Positions 8,604 through 17,917 of a stretch of 49,164 nucleotides of DNA are shown here, piece by piece. Location of the stretch: NCBI GenBank assembly GCA_020025235.1, contig JAHHSL010000009.1:1-49164 (forward strand), in the 5' to 3' direction. A program made the position numbers and the translations under genes. Below the pieces are notes generated by a model, which saw only the letters and a list, made by a program, of their open reading frames with translations, was not told the DNA's origin and ran no database searches. This stretch comes from Ruthenibacterium sp. (lineage in GTDB: Bacteria; Bacillota; Clostridia; Oscillospirales; Ruminococcaceae). Within the stretch, counting starts at the first letter, position 1, and every line of letters starts with the position of its first letter.

Positions 8604-10652
8604 ATGTTTTACCGCCCATGGCAAATAAAAAAATCCGACCCTGCGCGGTCTGCTGCGCTGAGCGCGGCGCTTGGCATGCCGCGCCTTGTAAGCGACGTGC
8701 TGTGCGCCCGGGGGTTCGATACACCCGAAAAGGCACAGATCCTGTGCGGTGATGGGGCCGAATTATCCGACCCGATGCTGCTTTCCGGCATGAAGGCGGC
8801 GGTGGAGCGCATCCACCGTGCCATTGATGACGGGGAACGGATCGTCGTGTTCGGTGATTATGACGTGGACGGTGTGACAGCAACCGCACTTTTATATACC
8901 TATCTGGATACCACGGGGGCAGAGGTCTACTACAAGCTGCCGAACCGGGAGGATGACGGCTACGGCCTTTCCGTCAAGGCGGTGGAACAGCTGGCGGCAA
9001 AGGACGTCGATCTGATCGTGACCGTGGATAACGGCATTTCCGCAAAAGAGGCCGTCGAGCACGCAAACAGTCTGGGCATCGACGTGGTGGTGACGGATCA
9101 TCATATGCCGCCTGCCGAACTGCCGCCTGCGGCCGCAGTGGTCGATCCGCTTTTGCCGGATGATAAAAGCCCGTGCAAAACGCTTTCGGGCGTCGGGGTG
9201 GCGTTCAAGCTGGCGGCGGCGCTCGATGGCTGTCCGGCAGAGGAAATGCTGCCATTTTACGGAGATTTTGCCGCACTGGGAACCATTGCGGACATCATGC
9301 TGCTGGAAGGGGAAAACCGGCGCATCGTCAAGGCGGGGCTTGCGCTTTTGCAGCAGACAGACCGCCCCGGCATCGCAGCGCTTATGGAATCCTGCGGCCT
9401 TGCGGAAAAGGAATTGACGGCGGAAAACGTGTCGTTCAGCATTTCGCCGCGCCTGAATGCCGCCGGACGCATGCATCAGGCAGAAGCCGCACTGGAACTG
9501 CTTTTGTGCGAAGACCCGGAGGAAGCGCCGCTGCTTGCACAGGGGCTTGAGGAACAGAATGCCGAGCGCCAGAAAACCGAGCAGGAAATCCTGCAGAATG
9601 TTCTGGCGGACATTGCGGCGGACAAAACCTATGGAAAAGACCGCGTGATCGTGGTTTGGGGACGGGGCTATCACCCCGGCGTCATCGGCATCGTTGCGTC
9701 CCGGATCGTGGATCGCTTCGGCAAGCCCGCGATCGTGATCTCGATCGACGAAAACGGTGAAGGAAAAGGCTCCGGGCGCAGCATCGAGGGCTTTTCACTG
9801 TATCGGGCAATCGCGTCGTGCAGCCCGCTGCTCATCCGCTTCGGGGGGCATGCGCTTGCCGCCGGACTTTCCGTGCGGGAGGAAAACCTGCAGGAGCTGC
9901 GCAGACAGATGAACGAATGGGCGGCGCGGGAATATCCGGTCATCGAGCGTCCGGCGCTGCAGCTGGATGCATCCGTCTGCCTTGCGGAAATCTCGGAGCA
10001 GGATGTTTCGGCGCTTTCCGTGCTGGCGCCGTTCGGCAACGGGAATCCTTCGCCCGTCTTTTTTGTGGAGCACGCGCTGATCGAGGCGGTGTATCCGCTC
10101 AGCGAGGGGAAACATTCCCGCCTGCGCATCAAGCAGGGGTCAGCCGTTCTGTACGCAGCCCTGTTCGGCGTTGCGCCGGAAACACTCGGCTATCATGCGG
10201 GGGATGTTGTGGACGCGGCGGTAAGCCTTTCCGTATTTGAGGGAAGAAACGGCCCGATGATCTCGGCGCGCATCATTGAGCTGCGCCCGGCCGGGCTTGA
10301 CAATGAATATCTGAAGGGAACGAAGCTGTACGAAGCGCTGATCTGCGGCGTGACGCTGTCGGAGACGGAATGTGCGCATGTGCGCCCGTGCCGCGCGGAT
10401 ACGGTTGCGCTGTACCGTGCAGTCGGCGCTGCGCCGGAGGGCATTCCGGCAGAGGATCTTCGTCCCCTGTTCGCAAAGCTCGGGACACAAAATTCGGGGA
10501 AAACACTGGTGTCCCTGGAGGCACTGCGCGAACTTTCGCTTGTGGAAAAACGCGAAACGCCGCAGGGAATGCGCTGGAAGCTTGTGCCTGCAAAGGAAAA
10601 GAAGGATCTGGCTTCCGCACCGATTTTAAAAAGACTGGGGGCGGCACAATAA
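8604..10652 (+). CDS. recJ: single-stranded-DNA-specific exonuclease RecJ
   Basis: 5'-3' ssDNA exonuclease of recombination, mismatch and base-excision repair. The DHH phosphoesterase motifs are present: GDYDVDG (84-90), VTVDNGI, DHH (165-167) and later the DHHA1 signature SGRSIEGFSLYRAI, with the RFGGHALAAGL motif. An OB-fold region follows and there is a Firmicutes-type C-terminal extension to 682 residues. The start at 8604 is preceded by AAGGAG (8590-8595). The stop TAA overlaps the ATG of relA by one base, the recJ-relA pairing common in Firmicutes. Confidence 0.95.
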   Translation: MFYRPWQIKKSDPARSAALSAALGMPRLVSDVLCARGFDTPEKAQILCGDGAELSDPMLLSGMKAAVERIHRAIDDGERIVVFGDYDVDGVTATALLYTYLDTTGAEVYYKLPNREDDGYGLSVKAVEQLAAKDVDLIVTVDNGISAKEAVEHANSLGIDVVVTDHHMPPAELPPAAAVVDPLLPDDKSPCKTLSGVGVAFKLAAALDGCPAEEMLPFYGDFAALGTIADIMLLEGENRRIVKAGLALLQQTDRPGIAALMESCGLAEKELTAENVSFSISPRLNAAGRMHQAEAALELLLCEDPEEAPLLAQGLEEQNAERQKTEQEILQNVLADIAADKTYGKDRVIVVWGRGYHPGVIGIVASRIVDRFGKPAIVISIDENGEGKGSGRSIEGFSLYRAIASCSPLLIRFGGHALAAGLSVREENLQELRRQMNEWAAREYPVIERPALQLDASVCLAEISEQDVSALSVLAPFGNGNPSPVFFVEHALIEAVYPLSEGKHSRLRIKQGSAVLYAALFGVAPETLGYHAGDVVDAAVSLSVFEGRNGPMISARIIELRPAGLDNEYLKGTKLYEALICGVTLSETECAHVRPCRADTVALYRAVGAAPEGIPAEDLRPLFAKLGTQNSGKTLVSLEALRELSLVEKRETPQGMRWKLVPAKEKKDLASAPILKRLGAAQ

Positions 10653-12838
10653 TGGTGAATAATGATAAATCGACGGTGAAATCATACGAGGATCTGGAGC
10701 GTGCCGTTGAAGAATCCGGCCGCCCGTACGATATGGAAAAGATCCGCAGGGCGTACGAGCTTGCGGCAAAGGCGCATGCGGGGCAGACGCGGCTTTCAGG
10801 CGAAAGCTATGTCAGCCACCCGATCGCAACGGCCTGTCTGGTCGTGGATCTGGGGCTGGATACGGATTCCGTGGTATCGGCGCTTTTGCACGATTCCGTT
10901 GAGGATACGGACGTCACGACCGATGATCTGAAGTCGGCGTTCGGCGCGGAGGTGGCGCAGCTGGTTGACGGCGTTACCAAGCTTGGCAAAATCAAGTTTT
11001 CCTCGGTGGAAGAGCAGCAGGCGGAAAACCTGCGCAAGATGCTGCTTGCGATGAGCAAGGACGTGCGCGTTATGCTGATTAAGCTGTGCGACCGTCTGCA
11101 CAATATGCGCACGGGCGACGGCTGGCCGGAACAAAAGCGCCGCGACAAGGCACTGGAAACCATGGAGGTCTATGCACCGATCGCCCACCGCCTTGGCATG
11201 AGCAATATCAAGGAGGAACTGGAGGATCGCAGCCTGAAATACCTCGATCCGATCGGTTATTCCGAAATCACCGCGCATCTGGATCAGAACGGCGGCGCAC
11301 AGGAGTTTATCAGCGATATTGCCGATAAGATCCGCGAGCATCTGGAAGAAAACGGCATGGGAAAATGCACGATCAAAAAGCGCATCAAAAGCGTTTACGG
11401 CATTTACCGCAAAATGTTCATCCAGAACCGCGCATTTGAGGAAATCTATGACGTTTACGCGGTGCGCATCATTCTGGATACAGTCGGTGAATGTTATAAC
11501 GCACTGGGCGTCATCCATGATATGTATCACCCGATCCCGAGCCGATTTAAGGATTATATCTCCACGCCCAAGCCCAACATGTACCAGTCGCTGCACACAA
11601 CGGTGATCGGGCACGAGGGCATCCCGTTTGAGGTGCAGATCCGTACATGGGATATGGACCGCACTGCGGAATACGGTGTTGCGGCGCACTGGAAGTACAA
11701 GGTGGGCGTCAACAGCAAGGATACGGATAATTTCGACAGCCGCATCGCATGGGTGCGCCGCCTGCTGGAAAGCCAGCGCGAAGGGCAGGATGCGGGCGAT
11801 CTGCTGCGCGATATCAAAAGCGAGCTTTTGCCCGAGGAGGTGTTCGCCTTCACGCCGAAGGGCGACGTCATCAATCTGCCGGCGGGTGCAACGGCGATCG
11901 ATTTTGCCTATGCGATCCATTCGGCAGTCGGCAACCGCATGATCGGCGCAAAGGTCAACAGCCGCATCGTGCCGATCGACCACAAGGTCGTCACGGGCGA
12001 GATCATCGAGATCATCACCGGCCCGAAGGACAAAGGACCCAGCCGCGACTGGCTGAACATCGTCACGACAAGCGAAGCGCGCAACAAGATCCGCAACTGG
12101 TTCAAAAAAGAACGCAAGGAAGAAAATATTGCAGAGGGCAAAGCCGCACTCGAAAAGGAAATGCGGCGCAATCTCGTCAATATCCCGGACGATCAGTATG
12201 ATGCGTTTATGCTGGATCTGGCGCGCAGACAGCGCCTGAACACGACCGAAGAACTGTATGCGGCAATCGGCTACGGCGGGGTGCAGCTTTCGCGTCTGAT
12301 GATAAAGATCAAGGACGAATACACAAAGCTGCTCAAAGAGCAGGCACCGGCCGAAGTGCCGCCGCCCGTCACGATCAAAAAGCAGAAGTCGTCTGACGGC
12401 GTTGTGGTGGAAGGCATCGACAACTGCCTTGTGAAATTTGCAAAATGCTGCAATCCGCTGCCCGGGGATGACATCGTCGGCTTCATCACGCGCGGGTTCG
12501 GTGTTTCAATCCATAAACGCACCTGCGGCAACGCGCAGGCAGGGCTTGCAGGCCCGGATGCCGAGCGCTGGGTGAATGCGCACTGGGCAGACAGCGTGAA
12601 GGAAAACTTTAAATCCACGCTGGAGCTGTTTGCCGTGGACCGCGACGGCCTTATGGCGGATGTGGCGGGGCTGATCGCCGAGCTGCACCTGCCGTGCTAT
12701 GCCATTGCGGCGCGCAAGCTTTCGGACGGGCGCGCCAATATGACGCTGACGATCGGCGTCAACAACACCGAGCATCTGAATACTATTATTGGACGTCTGA
12801 AAAAAATCAAGAGCATTACAACGATCACGCGTCTGTGA
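10652..12838 (+). CDS. relA: bifunctional (p)ppGpp synthetase/hydrolase (Rel)
   Basis: Long RSH stringent-response enzyme that makes and degrades (p)ppGpp. Domains in order: HD hydrolase (~25-150, with LLHDSVEDTD and RLHNMRT, so the hydrolase residues look intact); synthetase (~210-350, with YISTPKPNMYQSLHT); TGS (~380-445, starting VFAFTPKGDVINLPAGAT); a Cys-containing segment (KFAKCCNPLPGDDIVGFIT, with C in KRTCG); and a C-terminal ACT domain. It is 728 residues long, as usual. ATG 10652 overlaps the recJ stop; the frame is open further upstream, but that part is recJ read in another frame. dtd follows 51 nt later, the conserved relA-dtd order. Confidence 0.95.
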   Translation: MVNNDKSTVKSYEDLERAVEESGRPYDMEKIRRAYELAAKAHAGQTRLSGESYVSHPIATACLVVDLGLDTDSVVSALLHDSVEDTDVTTDDLKSAFGAEVAQLVDGVTKLGKIKFSSVEEQQAENLRKMLLAMSKDVRVMLIKLCDRLHNMRTGDGWPEQKRRDKALETMEVYAPIAHRLGMSNIKEELEDRSLKYLDPIGYSEITAHLDQNGGAQEFISDIADKIREHLEENGMGKCTIKKRIKSVYGIYRKMFIQNRAFEEIYDVYAVRIILDTVGECYNALGVIHDMYHPIPSRFKDYISTPKPNMYQSLHTTVIGHEGIPFEVQIRTWDMDRTAEYGVAAHWKYKVGVNSKDTDNFDSRIAWVRRLLESQREGQDAGDLLRDIKSELLPEEVFAFTPKGDVINLPAGATAIDFAYAIHSAVGNRMIGAKVNSRIVPIDHKVVTGEIIEIITGPKDKGPSRDWLNIVTTSEARNKIRNWFKKERKEENIAEGKAALEKEMRRNLVNIPDDQYDAFMLDLARRQRLNTTEELYAAIGYGGVQLSRLMIKIKDEYTKLLKEQAPAEVPPPVTIKKQKSSDGVVVEGIDNCLVKFAKCCNPLPGDDIVGFITRGFGVSIHKRTCGNAQAGLAGPDAERWVNAHWADSVKENFKSTLELFAVDRDGLMADVAGLIAELHLPCYAIAARKLSDGRANMTLTIGVNNTEHLNTIIGRLKKIKSITTITRL

Positions 12839-12889
12839 TCTGTGCCGGGTTTTCCGCGCACAGCAGCGCGGAAAAGGAGAATGAATACC

Positions 12890-13345
12890 ATGAGAGCAGT
12901 GATCCAGCGCGTCAGTCAGGCAAATGTTGTTGTCGAGGGCGGCGAACCGCGCGCCATTGAACGGGGCATCGTGATCCTTCTGGGCGTAAAGGATACCGAT
13001 ACGCTTGATATCTGCGAAAAGCTGGCGCAGAAATGCGCGGGGCTTCGCATTTTTGAAGATGAAGAGGGCAAGCTGAACCTTTCGGCACAGCAGCTGGGGC
13101 TGGATGCACTGGTGGTGTCGAACTTCACACTGTACGGCGATACCCGCAAGGGCAAGCGCCCAAGCTTCATCACCGCAGCGAAGCCGCCGCTTTCCGTGGA
13201 TGCGTATGACCTGTTTGTGCAGGAAATGCGCAAAACGGGGCTGCGGCAGATCAAAACAGGCGAATTCGGCGCAGATATGCAGCTTTCGCTGACGAACGAC
13301 GGGCCGGTGACGATCGTGATCGACACCGATGACTGGAAAAAATAA
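12890..13345 (+). CDS. dtd: D-aminoacyl-tRNA deacylase
   Basis: Hydrolyses D-amino acids, and glycine mischarged on tRNA-Ala, from tRNA to protect translation. It starts MRAVIQRVSQANVVV, the canonical N-terminus, so ATG 12890 is preferred over the longer frame; AAAAGGAGA (12872-12880) precedes it at about 9 nt. The active-site motif SNFTLYGDTRKGKRPSF matches the family SQFTL...KGxRPSF with N for Q at the second position. The C-terminal cross-subunit Gly-Pro motif is present as NDGPVTIVIDT. Length 151 residues. It lies between relA and an MBL hydrolase, a common Firmicutes order. Confidence 0.94.
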   Translation: MRAVIQRVSQANVVVEGGEPRAIERGIVILLGVKDTDTLDICEKLAQKCAGLRIFEDEEGKLNLSAQQLGLDALVVSNFTLYGDTRKGKRPSFITAAKPPLSVDAYDLFVQEMRKTGLRQIKTGEFGADMQLSLTNDGPVTIVIDTDDWKK

Positions 13346-13360
13346 AGGGGGAAAAAGGCC

Positions 13361-13957
13361 ATGACACCGTATCATATCGCAACGGGCATGCCGTTTTATA
13401 CCAACACCTATCTGCTGATCGGGCAAAACCGCCGCGCGGCGGTGATCGACCCCGCAGCGGACGCAAAGGAATATCTGGATATTCTGGAAAAGGAACAGGC
13501 ACAGCTGACGCATATCCTGCTGACGCACGGCCATTACGACCATGTACATTCCGCGCAGGAGCTGCGCGAGAAAACCGGCGCAAAGATCTGGATGAATGTG
13601 CAGGACGCCGTCGGAAACCGGCTGTTCCCCTTTACTTCGCCGGATTTCGGCTATACCGACGGCGAGGACATCGCCGTGGACAGCGACCTTGTGTTCCGCG
13701 TCATCGAAACGCCGGGGCACAGCGAAGGATCTGTCTGCCTTTTGACGGGCAATCTGCTGCTGAGCGGCGACACGCTGTTCAAAGGCAGCATGGGGCGCAC
13801 GGATTTCGAGGGCGGCAGCGCGGAAAAGATCCGCGAAAGCCTGAAAAAGCTCTGCCGGCTTGTGCCGGATGAAGTGCATGTACTGCCGGGGCATCAGGAG
13901 TTTTCCACGATGAAAGAGGAAAAGGCACACAATCCGTATCTGCAATTTGAAGAATAA
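13361..13957 (+). CDS. MBL-fold metallo-hydrolase (glyoxalase II-like)
   Basis: Small (198 residues) metallo-beta-lactamase-fold hydrolase with a full dinuclear metal site: THGHYDH (HxHxDH), then a histidine in ETPGHSEGS, the bridging Asp in LSGDTLFKGSMGRTDF, and the last His in LPGHQEF. The family includes hydroxyacylglutathione hydrolases and many thioester hydrolases of unknown substrate; the short form typical of Firmicutes lacks the glyoxalase II C-terminal domain. It starts 15 nt after dtd with GGGGGAAAAAGG as ribosome binding site, and the dtd-MBL-hemZ order is conserved in Clostridia. Confidence 0.9.
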   Translation: MTPYHIATGMPFYTNTYLLIGQNRRAAVIDPAADAKEYLDILEKEQAQLTHILLTHGHYDHVHSAQELREKTGAKIWMNVQDAVGNRLFPFTSPDFGYTDGEDIAVDSDLVFRVIETPGHSEGSVCLLTGNLLLSGDTLFKGSMGRTDFEGGSAEKIRESLKKLCRLVPDEVHVLPGHQEFSTMKEEKAHNPYLQFEE

Positions 13958-13972
13958 GGAACAGGAAAATCA

Positions 13973-15430
13973 ATGGAAATTTATATCCGGGGAATGGATT
14001 CCGGTTATGAACCGGAGCATGTAGCACGTCTCTTTTTCAATCCGGCACAGCTTGCAAAGCGCTGGCCGGCGCATCAGCGGGATGCAGTCTGTGTACTGCG
14101 CCGCAAAAACAGGTATGTCTGCGGTGTGCGCATGAACGGGCTGTGCGCCGTGCGTTCGGCACAGCTTGCCGAAAACACGGCGGCAAAGCAGGCGGAATAT
14201 GAGATCTGCCGCATGCTGTTCCTGCTGTTGTGCGAAGCGACCGGACGGCGCCCGGCATGGGGCATGCTGACGGGGGTACGCCCGGTGCGGCTGATCCACG
14301 ACATGCGCCGCGCGGGCAGAACGCCGCAGGAAATCGAGGATTTTTTTCAGAAAAAATATTTTGTCAGCCGCGAAAAATTCCGCCTTGCACTGGAAACGGC
14401 GGATAATCAGCGGGAACTGCTTGCCTGCAATACGCCGCGCAGCTACAGCCTTTATATTTCGATCCCGTTCTGCCCGTCGCGGTGCAGCTATTGCAGCTTT
14501 GTTTCGCGCACGACGGCGGAATCCGGCCGCCTGATCGAACCGTACGTCACGGCGCTTTGCGAAGAGCTGCGCGATATCAGCGCACTGGCAAAGCGCAATC
14601 ACCTGAAGCTGGAGACCATCTACATCGGCGGCGGCACGCCCACGGCGATCAGCGCGCAGCAGCTGCGCATCCTGATGCAGACCGTGCAGGAGGAATTTGA
14701 TGTTTCCGCCGTGCGGGAATATACCGTGGAGGCGGGGCGTCCGGACTGCACAACGCCCGAAAAGCTGGAAGTTATCAAGCAATACGGCGCAACGCGCATT
14801 TCCATTAACCCGCAGACGCTTTCCGATACCGTGCTGCATGCGATCGGCCGCAGGCACAGCGCGCAGGATATTCTGGACTGCTATGCCGAAGCGCGCCGCA
14901 TCGGGCACAAAAACATCAATATGGATCTGATAGCCGGTCTGCCCAAGGATACGCCGGAAGGCTTTGCAAAGACGGTGCAGGGCGTGCTGGCGCTGCAGCC
15001 GGAAAATATCACGGTGCACACGCTGACGCTCAAGCGCGCATCGAACCTTGTGATCGAACACGCGCCCGATGCATACGGCGATGTGGCGCGCATGCTGGAA
15101 AGCTGCAGTGCACTTGGCGCGGCAGGCTATACGCCGTATTACCTTTACCGCCAGAAGGGCACGCTGCAGAATCTGGAAAACACCGGATTCACAAAGCCCG
15201 GCTTTGCAGGACTTTACAACATTTATATCATGGAAGAGACCCACACGATCCTTTCGGCAGGCGCCGGCGGTTCAACAAAGCTTGTGGGGCCGGACGGCAG
15301 GATCGAACGCATTTTCAATCATAAATATCCGCTTGAATACATCGAACGCTTTGACGTTGTCAAAGCGCGCAAACAGGGAGTTGATGATTTTTATGAAAAA
15401 TATGATCTGGATTCCGAAACGGCTGACTGA
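13973..15430 (+). CDS. hemZ: coproporphyrinogen III oxidase-like radical SAM protein HemZ
   Basis: Radical SAM enzyme of the oxygen-independent coproporphyrinogen dehydrogenase group, HemZ subfamily (485 residues with an N-terminal extension of about 150). The cluster motif is C167-x3-C171-x2-C174 (PFCPSRCSYCSF), followed by the SAM-binding YIGGGTPTAI and the HemN-like LPKDTPEGF and NITVHTLTLKR segments. In anaerobes this would act in heme or related tetrapyrrole metabolism, but no other heme genes are in the window and activity of HemZ proteins is not always proven. ATG 13973 has AGGAA upstream. Its last 38 nt overlap the start of the next gene. Confidence 0.88.
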   Translation: MEIYIRGMDSGYEPEHVARLFFNPAQLAKRWPAHQRDAVCVLRRKNRYVCGVRMNGLCAVRSAQLAENTAAKQAEYEICRMLFLLLCEATGRRPAWGMLTGVRPVRLIHDMRRAGRTPQEIEDFFQKKYFVSREKFRLALETADNQRELLACNTPRSYSLYISIPFCPSRCSYCSFVSRTTAESGRLIEPYVTALCEELRDISALAKRNHLKLETIYIGGGTPTAISAQQLRILMQTVQEEFDVSAVREYTVEAGRPDCTTPEKLEVIKQYGATRISINPQTLSDTVLHAIGRRHSAQDILDCYAEARRIGHKNINMDLIAGLPKDTPEGFAKTVQGVLALQPENITVHTLTLKRASNLVIEHAPDAYGDVARMLESCSALGAAGYTPYYLYRQKGTLQNLENTGFTKPGFAGLYNIYIMEETHTILSAGAGGSTKLVGPDGRIERIFNHKYPLEYIERFDVVKARKQGVDDFYEKYDLDSETAD

Positions 15431-16322
15431 AATCGGTCTGCTGAATGTGGCGGCACGCTCCGCAGAGGCGTTTATTGATTACTGCGAGCAGGACTACGCC
15501 GCGCGCATCGAACATGCGGCACAGTGCATTCAGGAAAGCGGTGCGCACATCGTTATGCTGACAGGGCCGAGCGCTTCGGGCAAAACGACCACGGCGCACA
15601 AGCTGGCAGAATGCATCGAATCCCACGGGCGCACCAGCGCAGTGGTGTCGCTGGACAACTTTTTCAAGGATGTCTGCGAATATCCCAAGCTGCCTGACGG
15701 CACGCCGGACTATGAAAGCGTGGATGCGCTGGATATCCGCAGCGTCAACCGCTGTCTGCTGGATCTGCTGAATACGGGCTGCACCGAGATCCCGGATTTC
15801 GATTTCTGCCGCGAGCAGCGCCGCCGGGGCGTGATCCCGGTGCAGGTCGGCGACGGTGTTGTGATCGTGGAGGGCATCCATGCGCTGAACCCCAGGCTGA
15901 CGGCTCTGCTGCCGCCGGGCAGTGCGTTCAAGATCTACGCCGGTCTGCGGGAGGAATATTCCTGCGGCGGAAAGCGTGTGCTGCCCACACGGGATATCCG
16001 TCTGGCACGCCGCATGGTGCGCGACCATAAATTCCGCGGGCACAGTCTGGAAAAGACCTTTGAAATGTGGCCCGGCGTCTGTGCGGGCGAAGATAAGAAT
16101 ATCCGCGTATTCAAGCCGGAGGCCGACCTGCTGCTGGACACCAGCTTTTCGTATGAACCGTGCACGCTTGCGCCGTTTGTACTGGAAATGCGCGGCGACG
16201 TTGCACAGGATTGCCCGTACGCGGCGCAGCTGCAGGATCTGTGCGAACGTTTTGCGCTGTGCACGCAGCTGTCCGAGCAGCTGATGCCGAAAACGTCCAT
16301 GCTGCGGGAATTCATCGGCTGA
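15393..16322 (+). CDS. uridine kinase/phosphoribulokinase-family nucleoside kinase
   Basis: P-loop kinase of the Udk/PRK family, likely phosphorylating a nucleoside (uridine or cytidine) with ATP or GTP. Walker A is GPSASGKTT (58-66). SLDNFFKD is the substrate-binding Asp loop, PDFDFCREQRR follows, and VVIVEGIHALNP is the Walker-B-like strand. Clostridial relatives often carry an N-terminal TGS/threonyl-tRNA-synthetase-like extension; this one (309 residues) does not. The start is uncertain: AGGGAG (15375-15380) is 12 nt from ATG 15393 and only 3 nt from ATG 15384. All candidate starts overlap the 3' end of hemZ in another frame, so translation is probably coupled. Confidence 0.82.
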   Translation: MKNMIWIPKRLTEIGLLNVAARSAEAFIDYCEQDYAARIEHAAQCIQESGAHIVMLTGPSASGKTTTAHKLAECIESHGRTSAVVSLDNFFKDVCEYPKLPDGTPDYESVDALDIRSVNRCLLDLLNTGCTEIPDFDFCREQRRRGVIPVQVGDGVVIVEGIHALNPRLTALLPPGSAFKIYAGLREEYSCGGKRVLPTRDIRLARRMVRDHKFRGHSLEKTFEMWPGVCAGEDKNIRVFKPEADLLLDTSFSYEPCTLAPFVLEMRGDVAQDCPYAAQLQDLCERFALCTQLSEQLMPKTSMLREFIG

Positions 16323-16327
16323 AAGCA

Positions 16328-16356
16328 TTGCAATGCAGGCGGATGCATATTATACT
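16328..16356 (+). promoter_or_regulatory. sigma-A-type promoter for the zinc-ribbon gene
   Basis: TTGCAA (16328-16333), a 17-nt spacer and TATACT (16351-16356), about 40 nt before the ATG at 16395. Confidence 0.65.
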
Positions 16357-16394
16357 GAAATCAGAATACATCCCATTTGAAGGAGGGCATTGGT

Positions 16395-16763
16395 ATGACA
16401 GGATTCGATAAGCTGAAAACGGCTGCTGCGGCGCTGGCAGATGCGGCAGTGAAAACGACGGGCGATCTGGCACAGAAGGGCAAAAAGCAGGTGGATATGC
16501 TGGCGCTGGAAAACAAGCTGAGCCGTGCGCAGCGTCAGCTGGGCGCGCTGGTTTATGCGCTGGATAAAAACGGCGAAAAGAACGATGCGATCGTGCGGCA
16601 GTATATCAACAGCATTGCCGAAGTGGAAAAGGAAATCGAGCAGCTTGCAAATGAAACGCAGCAGGCGGAAAACGATACGGATATCAAGGTCTACTGCCCC
16701 CAGTGCGGCACGGAGGTAGACCCGGATGCCATGTTTTGTCCTGGGTGCGGGGGCAAATTATAA
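16395..16763 (+). CDS. small zinc-ribbon coiled-coil protein
   Basis: Function unknown. The 122-residue protein has a helical, Ala/Lys/Glu-rich body (~5-90, heptad-like, coiled-coil prone) and a C-terminal zinc ribbon C101-x2-C104 ... C115-x2-C118 (YCPQCG and FCPGCGGKL). No membrane segment. Many Clostridia encode similar stand-alone zinc-ribbon proteins of unknown role. The start at 16395 has AAGGAGGG (16380-16387) at 7 nt; the in-frame TTG at 16377 lies upstream of that site and is rejected. It has its own promoter and a terminator 58 nt downstream, so it is monocistronic. Confidence 0.78.
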   Translation: MTGFDKLKTAAAALADAAVKTTGDLAQKGKKQVDMLALENKLSRAQRQLGALVYALDKNGEKNDAIVRQYINSIAEVEKEIEQLANETQQAENDTDIKVYCPQCGTEVDPDAMFCPGCGGKL

Positions 16764-16820
16764 CGGCGCAAAGACACGCTTTGTCGTTGTTCAAAAAAGC
16801 AAAAAGGAAAAATGATCCAG

Positions 16821-16857
16821 TGCCGCCCCGGCTTTTTGCGCCGGGACGGCATATTTT
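16821..16857 (+). terminator. terminator after the zinc-ribbon gene
   Basis: TGCCGCCCCGGC (16821-16832) pairs with GCCGGGACGGCA (16840-16851) with one C-A mismatch, followed by TATTTTA. Confidence 0.55.
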
Positions 16858-16998
16858 ATGCGGCCGAGGGAAAAATACTGCAAGTGGCTGAAAGACAGTG
16901 TGTGCGCACAGGGAATACGCATGGCCGGATATGCGGCGAATAAAACGTAAAAATATGCATACAACTTGTGAAAAAGCAGAAAAAAGCGCGGAAAACAC

Positions 16999-17027
16999 TT
17001 GCAATAAGCGGGTCTATCATGTAAAAT
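16999..17027 (+). promoter_or_regulatory. sigma-A-type promoter for mazG
   Basis: TTGCAA (16999-17004), 17-nt spacer, TAAAAT (17022-17027), about 30 nt before the mazG ATG. Confidence 0.65.
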
Positions 17028-17057
17028 CTATTGAGTAAGCAAAAAAGGAGCGACCCC

Positions 17058-17867
17058 ATGAAGGACTGGAAAAATCAGGAACATTTCACGATGGACGATC
17101 TGATCGCGATCGTTGCATTGCTGCGTGATCCCGAAAAGGGCTGTCCGTGGGATAAGGTGCAGACGCACCGTTCGATCCGTAAAAATTTTATAGAAGAAAC
17201 GTATGAAGCTGTCGATGCCATTGATCTGGACGACAGCGCGCTTTTGTGCGAAGAACTGGGCGATGTGCTTTTGCAGGTTGCACTGCATACGGAAATGGAG
17301 CGCGAAGAAGGGCGCTTTTCCTTTCAGGACGTCTGCGACGGCATCTGCAAAAAACTCATTTTCCGTCATTCCCATATTTTTGGTGATGCAAGCGCGGCGA
17401 CGCCCGACGATGCGCTGAAAAACTGGGAAGAGCGCAAGCGTCTGGAAAAGCACCGCGAAAAGGCCGGGACAGACCTGGAAAGCGTGCCTGCATCGCTGCC
17501 GGCGCTGATGCGCAGCCGCAAGGTGGCAAAACGGGCGGCGGCACACGGGTTCGGGTATCCGGATGTGCAGGCGGCACTTGCGGATCTGGAACAGGAAATT
17601 GCAGAGCTTCGCACCGCGGTGGAAACACAGGATGCTGCGGCGCAGATGGAAGAACTGGGCGACGTGCTGTTTTCGGCGGCGAACGTATCACGCTATATCG
17701 ACTGTGACGCGGAAGAAGCGCTGACGCAGACAACGGGAAAATTCATCGCCCGTTTTCAGCAAATGGAACGCCTTGCCGAAGAAACAGGCCGTTCGCCGGA
17801 TGATTTAAGCATCGAAGAACTGTCCACACTATGGGCGCAGGCAAAAAAGGTTTGTGCAAAGCGCTAA
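17058..17867 (+). CDS. mazG: nucleoside triphosphate pyrophosphohydrolase MazG
   Basis: House-cleaning enzyme that hydrolyses non-canonical or excess NTPs to NMP and pyrophosphate. It has tandem MazG domains. The first carries the metal-binding set E46-E47-x2-E50 and E66-x2-D69 (EELGDVLLQ). The second repeats MEELGDVLFSAANV near residue 200. CPWDKVQTHRSI is the typical N-terminal signature. At 269 residues it is the stand-alone form; the N-terminal SAM-methylase-like domain of B. subtilis YabN is absent. ATG 17058 has AAAGGAG (17044-17050) at 7 nt. It heads the cluster matching B. subtilis yabN-yabO-yabP-yabQ-divIC-yabR. Confidence 0.93.
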   Translation: MKDWKNQEHFTMDDLIAIVALLRDPEKGCPWDKVQTHRSIRKNFIEETYEAVDAIDLDDSALLCEELGDVLLQVALHTEMEREEGRFSFQDVCDGICKKLIFRHSHIFGDASAATPDDALKNWEERKRLEKHREKAGTDLESVPASLPALMRSRKVAKRAAAHGFGYPDVQAALADLEQEIAELRTAVETQDAAAQMEELGDVLFSAANVSRYIDCDAEEALTQTTGKFIARFQQMERLAEETGRSPDDLSIEELSTLWAQAKKVCAKR

Positions 17868-17917
17868 ATGTGCTTTGAAAACATATTCTCATTCATTATT
17901 TCGGAGGTTTTATCACA

